Shown here: positions 58,755 through 64,000 of the stretch, piece by piece
How positions within the stretch are numbered: position 1 is the first letter of the stretch
Layout of the letters: the number at the start of each line of letters is the position of its first letter
Assembly: GCA_044233745.1 (NCBI GenBank)
Contig: JBIIJN010000002.1
Span: 62,001-126,000, forward strand
DNA: 64,000 nucleotides
From: UBA6165 sp044233745
GTDB taxonomy: Bacteria; Bacteroidota; Bacteroidia; Flavobacteriales_D; Crocinitomicaceae
Direction of reading: 5' to 3'
Translations under genes and position numbers: made by a program
Notes under the pieces: model-generated
Database searches by the model: none
What the model saw: only the letters and a program-made list of their open reading frames with translations
Told to the model about the DNA's origin: nothing

Positions 58755-59396
58755 ATGGACTTTATTCAGGCAGCAATCGAACAATACGCCAATCGGCATA
58801 CAGAGACAGAATCAGATTTTTTAAACAAGCTCAACCGCGACACGCATTTGAAGGTGCTACAACCCCGTATGTTGAGCGGACATTTTCAAGGTCGATTGTT
58901 GAGTTTGCTCAGTCATTTGGTCCAACCCAAGCGCATTTTGGAAATCGGGACATACACAGGCTATTCGGCACTTTCAATGGCCGAGGGCTTGGTTGAAGAT
59001 GGCAAACTGATTACCATTGATTGCAACGAAGATTTGGAGCATTTCATTCATGAAGCCTTGAAAAGCAGTGATTTGGGTGCTAAAATAGAATTCAAACTCG
59101 GCGATGCGCTGGATATTATTCCACAATTGAATGAAACTTTCGATTTGGTCTTCATCGATGCCGATAAATCCAATTACATCAATTATTACGAATTGATTTT
59201 ACCCAAAGTGCGACCCGGTGGATTGATTATCGCCGACAATGTGCTTTGGAGCGGAAAAGTTTTGGATTTGGAAAACAACCAAGATTTAGACACGCAAGTT
59301 ATTCATCAGTTCAACGAATTGGTTCAAGGAGATGACAGGGTTCAAAATGTTTTACTGCCCATTCGAGATGGATTGATGGTGTTGCGGAAACTTTAA
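58755..59396 (+). CDS. Class I SAM-dependent O-methyltransferase (catechol-OMT-like)
   Basis: A 213-residue member of methyltransferase family 3. SAM motif I is RILEIGTYTGYSALSMAE (about 57-74). Asp in VFIDADKSNYINYYE (about 133-147) and in IIADNVLWSG (about 157-166) bind the divalent metal, as in caffeoyl-CoA and catechol O-methyltransferases. The acceptor is unknown. Its stop is one base from the stop of the convergent MauE protein. Confidence 0.92.
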   Translation: MDFIQAAIEQYANRHTETESDFLNKLNRDTHLKVLQPRMLSGHFQGRLLSLLSHLVQPKRILEIGTYTGYSALSMAEGLVEDGKLITIDCNEDLEHFIHEALKSSDLGAKIEFKLGDALDIIPQLNETFDLVFIDADKSNYINYYELILPKVRPGGLIIADNVLWSGKVLDLENNQDLDTQVIHQFNELVQGDDRVQNVLLPIRDGLMVLRKL

Positions 59397-59397
59397 A

Positions 59398-60576
59398 TCA
59401 CAACGTTTCTTTATCCAGTGCTTTTTTTAGTTTTTCTGGCGTAAATGCATTCTCATTTATGCCGTCCATGAAAATCACCTCGTTACCGTTCCAAAGGTAA
59501 AGCACGCCTGGTGTGTCTCTTTTCATTCCAATAACAGTCCAGAAAGTTCCTACGTCCAATACGGTATGTGTGATTTTTTTTCCTGCCTTTTCGAAGAATT
59601 CAGGTATCTTTTCTGGTTCTTCATTCATGAAAATGATAAACATTTTTGGGAAATCTTTGTCCTTTTTCGACATTTCAACCATTTGCTTGGCTGCCTCCTG
59701 ACAATGTTCACAGCCGGGCGCGAAAAATAAAAGCAATTTTTTACCGTCATCTATACCGGGGGCGTATTTTGCAAATCCCGAAACCGCTTTTTTAGGTTCA
59801 TACGCAGGTTTCACAGGCTCTGGATTTTCATTGCTGGTATTGGTGCCATTATTGGGTGTTTCACCATTGGTGTTCGGCACTTCTGTCGGATCATCAAGTG
59901 TTACAATATCATCATTACCTGGTTCAACAATAACAATTGGAATATCTGAAGCTGCTGCATGTTGAATAGGCGCAATGACGAACATAAATAATATAGAGGC
60001 CAAAGCGATGGAAAGCGCAACGAAGAAGTTGTGGCGCACGCGAATTTGCTCTTCTCTAATCCAAAACCACAACCAGCCTATCAAGCCAAGGATGAGTATG
60101 TTTTTAATAAATGCCTCGGTCGGAGTCATAGGCAACAAATCACCAAAACAACCACAGTTTCCACCAATGCCCGCCATCATTGAATACGCCAAATGCACAT
60201 TGAACACCACTAACAACAGTGCGCTCAGCGGTAAAATCAACTTTCTTAGATAATGGACTTGCAAAAAGCCAAGACCAAGGGCTATTTCGGCGCCGATGAT
60301 GAATCGAGAAAAATAGGGTGCAATTTCTGGAGAAAATCCGATTTGCAACAATTGTTTTTGCTCGAAAGTGGTGATAGCGCCGTAAACACTCATTCCATAT
60401 AATTTTGCATAAGCTGAAAAAAGAAAAATAGCAGCCAAAAATGAGCGCAAAAATAGAGCACTAATGCTTTTTTTATTCAATTCTTCTTTGTGAACAAATT
60501 TAGCAAGTGCCAATAGTATTAAACCCAGTAGGGCAGCGATGCCCAACATTTTTAACGTAGCGATAAGAATGTCCAT
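59398..60576 (-). CDS. MauE/DoxX membrane protein with thioredoxin-like C-terminal domain
   Basis: A 392-residue protein. Helices at about 5-25, 40-60, 90-110, 112-135, 150-170 and 185-205 form a MauE/DoxX-type membrane part, with the characteristic GGNCGCFGDLLPMTP loop (about 137-151). A Pro/Asn/Thr-rich linker (about 225-265) leads to a thioredoxin fold (about 270-392) with FFAPGCEHCQEAA, a CxxC site near 292-295. TPGVLYL supplies the cis-Pro. The combination suggests periplasmic disulfide or electron transfer through the membrane, as in MauE and VKOR-like systems. Confidence 0.85.
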   Translation of the reverse strand: MDILIATLKMLGIAALLGLILLALAKFVHKEELNKKSISALFLRSFLAAIFLFSAYAKLYGMSVYGAITTFEQKQLLQIGFSPEIAPYFSRFIIGAEIALGLGFLQVHYLRKLILPLSALLLVVFNVHLAYSMMAGIGGNCGCFGDLLPMTPTEAFIKNILILGLIGWLWFWIREEQIRVRHNFFVALSIALASILFMFVIAPIQHAAASDIPIVIVEPGNDDIVTLDDPTEVPNTNGETPNNGTNTSNENPEPVKPAYEPKKAVSGFAKYAPGIDDGKKLLLFFAPGCEHCQEAAKQMVEMSKKDKDFPKMFIIFMNEEPEKIPEFFEKAGKKITHTVLDVGTFWTVIGMKRDTPGVLYLWNGNEVIFMDGINENAFTPEKLKKALDKETL

Positions 60577-60663
60577 GACTTGTTATTTTTTCTGCAAATT
60601 TATAATAGTTGAAAGTTGGCCATAAAAATTAACCAATGAATAACAAGAAATACGTGATGATGT

Positions 60664-62109
60664 TTACTTCACGCATCGCACCGCAAAACCATTTCCTTTG
60701 CTAAAAGCGCGTATGCTAACTTCACCATCCGAATGGAACATGCCTACAAAAAATGCGTTGTCGCCAGAGTCATTTGATGATGTCCAGTAGAGTGAACCGC
60801 GAGCCAAAAGACTGAAATTGCCATTGGCTTCACGTCGGCCTGATGGAAGCGCTTTGAAACCATAGTTGTCGCCACCGTCACCGCCACTTTCCCAACCTGA
60901 ACTGTACTTGAGTTTATTTCCTGCATTGGTTTCGCTGCCCACATAACTGATTAAACTTGCCCAATCGCTTTTACTCGCAACTCTCCAACCTGTTGGTGCC
61001 AAACCGCGTGAATCGTTTACCGCGAACCAATTATACAACTTACCATAGGAAAGTCCATTGGCATCCAAATTTCCGTAGTAACACCAAGCTGGTTTGCCAT
61101 TTATAGCGGCGCTCTCCCATTCTGACTGTGTTTTGGCATGCGGAATGACATCGCCATTTCTGAATCGATCTACATTCAAGTTTTCCGTCATCCACGTTTG
61201 TGATCCGATTTTCACTTCTTTAGCATTGTTGAACACTTGTCCAATAGGAAGATTGTTTGTTGAAGTCAAAGAACCCGACTGAGAGGATGTACCTTGCTCT
61301 GCCCATACTTTTTTCAACCATTCCGTCGGTAATTCGCCTGGCTTGTAAAGACGTTGCGTATTGTCTCCATTCATTGACATGATGGCAACCCAAGACCCTT
61401 GACCATAGGCCAGATGTGTCAGGTCATATTTTTCATTCCAATTTTCTTGAATCCACTCCATAGGAAATGTGCTGTTGATATTCCATTTTTGGTTGGTATA
61501 ACCTGTGTTCAAGGTCATAACAAGCATCCATTCCCCATTGCCATAACTCAAATTGGTGATATAATAATCCTCATCCCAACCTTCTTTTATTTTTTCTCTA
61601 GGGAAATCTGCTGTTTTGTACCAACGCTGATTGGTATATCCTGTGCTTTGCGACATGATTAAAGTATATTTGCCCTCCGCATAAATCAAATCTGAAATGT
61701 ACAAATCTTCATCCCAATCGGCTTTGATTTCAGTACTCGGATAGGTGTCTCTTCTGTACCATTTTTGTCTGGAAAAACGAGATCCCTTTGACATAGAAAC
61801 GACCCATAAATTATTGTCGTAACACATGTTGGTAATGCGCAAACCTGCATCCCAAGCACTCTGTATTTCGGTGGATGGATAAGCTTTGGCAACAATACAT
61901 TGCTGTTCGCGGGCACTGGCGCCTAAAGTAAGAATGCCGACCCATCCATCTGCTCCGTAATGTATATTTTCGATTACAAACTTCGAATTGGCTTTGAGCA
62001 CAACAACACCTGCACTCGGTGTTTGAACTTCAGGCTGAAAAACCGTGAAATTGATAAATGCGAAAAGAAAAATAGACAAATGATTTTTTAGAATAGAAGT
62101 TGTTTTCAT
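60664..62109 (-). CDS. Exported FISUMP-domain protein with five WDE-type (DUF7477-like) repeats
   Basis: A 481-residue protein with a signal peptide at about 10-30. Residues about 45-275 hold five repeats of about 46 residues, each ending in a W(D/N)E.Y.I(T/S)(N/D)L-type phrase followed by YGxGxWxxxMS (WDEDLYISDLIYAEG, WDEDYYITNLSYGNG, WNEKYDLTHLAYGQG). This is the pattern of DUF7477 repeats. The last 190 residues match the Fibrobacter succinogenes major paralogous (FISUMP) domain: VKIGSQTWMTENLNV, CYYGNLDANGLSYGKLYNW, GWRVASKSDWASLI, YWTSSNDSG and GFAVRCVK. A surface location is inferred; no T9SS tail is visible. It has its own promoter. Confidence 0.85.
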   Translation of the reverse strand: MKTTSILKNHLSIFLFAFINFTVFQPEVQTPSAGVVVLKANSKFVIENIHYGADGWVGILTLGASAREQQCIVAKAYPSTEIQSAWDAGLRITNMCYDNNLWVVSMSKGSRFSRQKWYRRDTYPSTEIKADWDEDLYISDLIYAEGKYTLIMSQSTGYTNQRWYKTADFPREKIKEGWDEDYYITNLSYGNGEWMLVMTLNTGYTNQKWNINSTFPMEWIQENWNEKYDLTHLAYGQGSWVAIMSMNGDNTQRLYKPGELPTEWLKKVWAEQGTSSQSGSLTSTNNLPIGQVFNNAKEVKIGSQTWMTENLNVDRFRNGDVIPHAKTQSEWESAAINGKPAWCYYGNLDANGLSYGKLYNWFAVNDSRGLAPTGWRVASKSDWASLISYVGSETNAGNKLKYSSGWESGGDGGDNYGFKALPSGRREANGNFSLLARGSLYWTSSNDSGDNAFFVGMFHSDGEVSIRAFSKGNGFAVRCVK

Positions 62110-62159
62110 AGAATAAAATTTTTCGGTTTATGGTTTCCGGAACGGTTGAATTCCGAGTC

Positions 62160-62190
62160 CAAAAGTACACAAAACAACAATTGAGCCAAA
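62160..62190 (-). promoter_or_regulatory. Promoter for the FISUMP protein
   Basis: On the minus strand TTTG (62190-62187) and TACTTTTG (62167-62160) are 19 bases apart, an exact fit to the Bacteroidota promoter pattern. The leader would be about 46 bases. Confidence 0.65.
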
Positions 62191-62228
62191 TTAAATTTTA
62201 AACAGTCAAATTGTCAGATTTTCGTCCT

Positions 62229-62243
62229 TGGCACAGCCTTTGA
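62229..62243 (+). promoter_or_regulatory. Sigma-54-like promoter before htpG
   Basis: TGGCAC (62229-62234), a five-base gap, then TTGA (62240-62243) matches the sigma-54 pattern TGGCAC-N5-TTGC except for the last base. It lies 28 bases before the htpG ATG, the right range for a short leader. No TAnnTTTG box is seen in that space. Confidence 0.4.
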
Positions 62244-62271
62244 CTCCAGCAAGAAATAAAAAAAATAATTT

Positions 62272-64000
62272 ATGGAAACAAGAACAGGACAAATTCATGT
62301 ACAAACGGAAAACATCTTTCCAATCATCAAGAAGTTTTTGTATTCAGATCACGAAATTTTTCTTCGTGAATTGGTGTCTAACGCCGTTGATGCCTGCCAA
62401 AAAATCAAAGTGCTGTCATCTACTGGTGAATTTAAAGGTCAAATAGGAGAATTGGCTGTACGCGTGAAACTCGATAAAGAGGCCCGCACTTTGACCATCA
62501 GTGATTCAGGAATTGGCATGACCGCCGAGGAAATTGACAAGTATATCAATCAAATTGCATTTTCTGGTGCCGAAGAGTTTGTGCAAAAATACAAAGGCAA
62601 AGAGGGGGCTGAAAATATCATTGGTCATTTTGGTCTTGGGTTTTATTCGGCGTTTATGGTCGCTGAGCGTGTTCAAATACAAACTTTGTCGCATCAAGAA
62701 GGAGCTCAAGCTGTGCAATGGGAAAGTAACGGTAATCCAGAATTCACCATTGAACCGATTCAAAAGGAAACACGCGGCACCGACATCATTCTTTATATAG
62801 CAGAAGATTCCTTGGAGTTTATAGAGGAAAATCGAATTTCAGGAATTTTGAATAAATACGGTAAGTTTTTGCCGATTCCAGTTTATTTCGGGACAGAAAC
62901 GTTTTATGAAGAAGATCCGTCTGGTGAGAAAGACGAGCATGATAAAATCAAACAAATTCAAAAGGAAAAAGCAAAACAAATCAACATTGTGGCTCCAGCT
63001 TGGACGAAGGCACCTGCGGACTTGAGTGATGAAGATTACCGATCATTCTACCATGAGTTGTATCCGATGACTTTTGATGAGCCCTTGTTTCATATTCATT
63101 TGAATGTTGATTATCCATTCAATTTGACTGGCATTTTGTTTTTTCCGAAAATCAAAGAACAAGTAGAAGTACAGCGAAACAAAATTCAATTGTACAGCAA
63201 TCAGGTATTTATCACAGATTCTGTTGAGAATATTGTGCCTGAGTTTTTGACGCTTTTACATGGTGTTATTGACTCACCAGATATTCCACTAAATGTATCA
63301 CGTTCCTATTTACAGGCAGATGGCAATGTGAAGAAAATTTCTGCCCACATCACCAAGAAAGTTGCCGATAAATTGAACGAGATGTTCAACAAAGACCGCG
63401 CTGATTTTGAAGAAAAGTGGGACGATTTGAAAATATTTGTGGAATATGGCATGCTGTCGGAAGACAAATTTGCAGAGCGCGCCAATAAGTTCGCCTTGTT
63501 GAAAAATGTGGATGGTCAATGTTTCACTACCGAGGAATACAAAGAGAAAATCAAGGTCGCGCAGACCAACAAAAATGAGAAAATTGTGGCACTATATACC
63601 CACGACAAAGAGGCACATTTTTCTTTCGTGAAGAAAGCCAAAGACCGCGGCTATGATGTATTGGAAATGAATTCGCCCTTAACGCCACACTACATTTCTA
63701 AATTGGAGATGACGCACAACGATGTCATGTTTGTGCGCGTTGACTCTGATAGCTTGGATAAATTGATAGAAAAGAACGAGGAAATTCCATCAAGATTGAG
63801 CAAGGAGCAAGAAGAGGCTTTGAAGCCAGTATTTGAATCGGCCGTGGATGCGTCAAAATTCAAAGTGCAATTCCAAAGCATGTCGGAAAAAGACGCACCG
63901 ATTATGATTGCGCAACCTGAGTTTATTCGTCGAATGATGGAGCAGCAGAAATTTGGTGGTGCTGGATTTTTTGGAGCTTTCCCAGAGACTTATAATATGG
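62272..64000 (+). CDS. htpG: Molecular chaperone HtpG (Hsp90), 3' end outside window
   Basis: Cytosolic ATP-driven chaperone. The window holds 576 codons from the ATG at 62272 and the frame is open to the end. The N-terminal GHKL ATPase site is visible in order: FLRELVSNAVDAC (about 25-37, Glu/Asn), ISDSGIGM (about 76-83, Asp) and IGHFGLGFYSAFM (about 117-129, ATP lid). The middle domain with DYPFNLTGILFFPK and VFITDSVENIVPEFL follows. Residues 480-570 hold the start of the C-terminal dimer part. Bacterial HtpG is usually 600-630 residues, so about 30-60 are missing here. Confidence 0.97.
   Translation, partial: METRTGQIHVQTENIFPIIKKFLYSDHEIFLRELVSNAVDACQKIKVLSSTGEFKGQIGELAVRVKLDKEARTLTISDSGIGMTAEEIDKYINQIAFSGAEEFVQKYKGKEGAENIIGHFGLGFYSAFMVAERVQIQTLSHQEGAQAVQWESNGNPEFTIEPIQKETRGTDIILYIAEDSLEFIEENRISGILNKYGKFLPIPVYFGTETFYEEDPSGEKDEHDKIKQIQKEKAKQINIVAPAWTKAPADLSDEDYRSFYHELYPMTFDEPLFHIHLNVDYPFNLTGILFFPKIKEQVEVQRNKIQLYSNQVFITDSVENIVPEFLTLLHGVIDSPDIPLNVSRSYLQADGNVKKISAHITKKVADKLNEMFNKDRADFEEKWDDLKIFVEYGMLSEDKFAERANKFALLKNVDGQCFTTEEYKEKIKVAQTNKNEKIVALYTHDKEAHFSFVKKAKDRGYDVLEMNSPLTPHYISKLEMTHNDVMFVRVDSDSLDKLIEKNEEIPSRLSKEQEEALKPVFESAVDASKFKVQFQSMSEKDAPIMIAQPEFIRRMMEQQKFGGAGFFGAFPETYNM

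Overview
The window is chromosomal DNA of a member of the Bacteroidota, probably the Flavobacteriales. Four things point there: a type IX secretion (T9SS) C-terminal sorting domain on the protein at 26747-29884; promoter boxes of the Bacteroidota form TAnnTTTG in front of many genes; rare Shine-Dalgarno sites; and lineage-typical families and orders such as folP/DUF1599/MauE-DoxX/tpiA/prmA, Mpl, FISUMP and PD40 proteins. No tRNA, rRNA operon, CRISPR array or recognisable insertion sequence was seen.

Region 1 (1-17542) opens in folP on the minus strand, then runs on the plus strand through a tight gene chain: DUF1599, a MauE/DoxX membrane protein, tpiA, prmA, a 1.5-kilo-residue exported protein, plsY, a 1951-residue PorE-like envelope protein, a transglutaminase-like protein, a MazG-like protein and a Nudix hydrolase. 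Several neighbours overlap by four bases. Region 2 (17608-25609, minus) holds an ABC/HlyD/TolC export operon whose ATPase domain is degenerate, then SelO, purB and an OsmC protein. Region 3 (25660-31861, plus) holds lipA, a T9SS-secreted BNR-repeat protein, mpl and the RNase P RNA gene.

Region 4 (31862-41860) starts with an easily missed 48-residue histidine-rich membrane protein and a repeat-rich spacer. It continues with a DEAD-box helicase, a DUF2797 protein, pyrG, an exported unknown, an S9 peptidase, an ion channel and an alpha/beta hydrolase. Region 5 (41861-47472) is the accessory part: an AT-rich, translationally coupled pair of a Nudix hydrolase and a PLD-nuclease/helicase/DUF3427 protein, which looks like a defence cassette, then an MDR oxidoreductase and a YafQ-type toxin-antitoxin pair.

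Region 6 (47541-64000) holds RsmF-type methyltransferase, ApbE, a giant TPR envelope protein, a FAD oxidoreductase, a four-gene chain (SpoU methyltransferase, YqgE, TPR protein, endonuclease III lacking its iron-sulfur cysteines), an O-methyltransferase, a second MauE protein with a thioredoxin-like tail, a FISUMP protein, and the start of htpG.

The strongest leads are the Nudix/helicase cassette, the PorE-like SPOR protein, the export ATPase with non-canonical catalytic motifs, the small His-rich protein, and three genes whose promoter box lies exactly four bases before the start codon, as it does before the RNase P RNA, which suggests leaderless transcripts. Intergenic spaces carry at least three kinds of short palindromic repeat.
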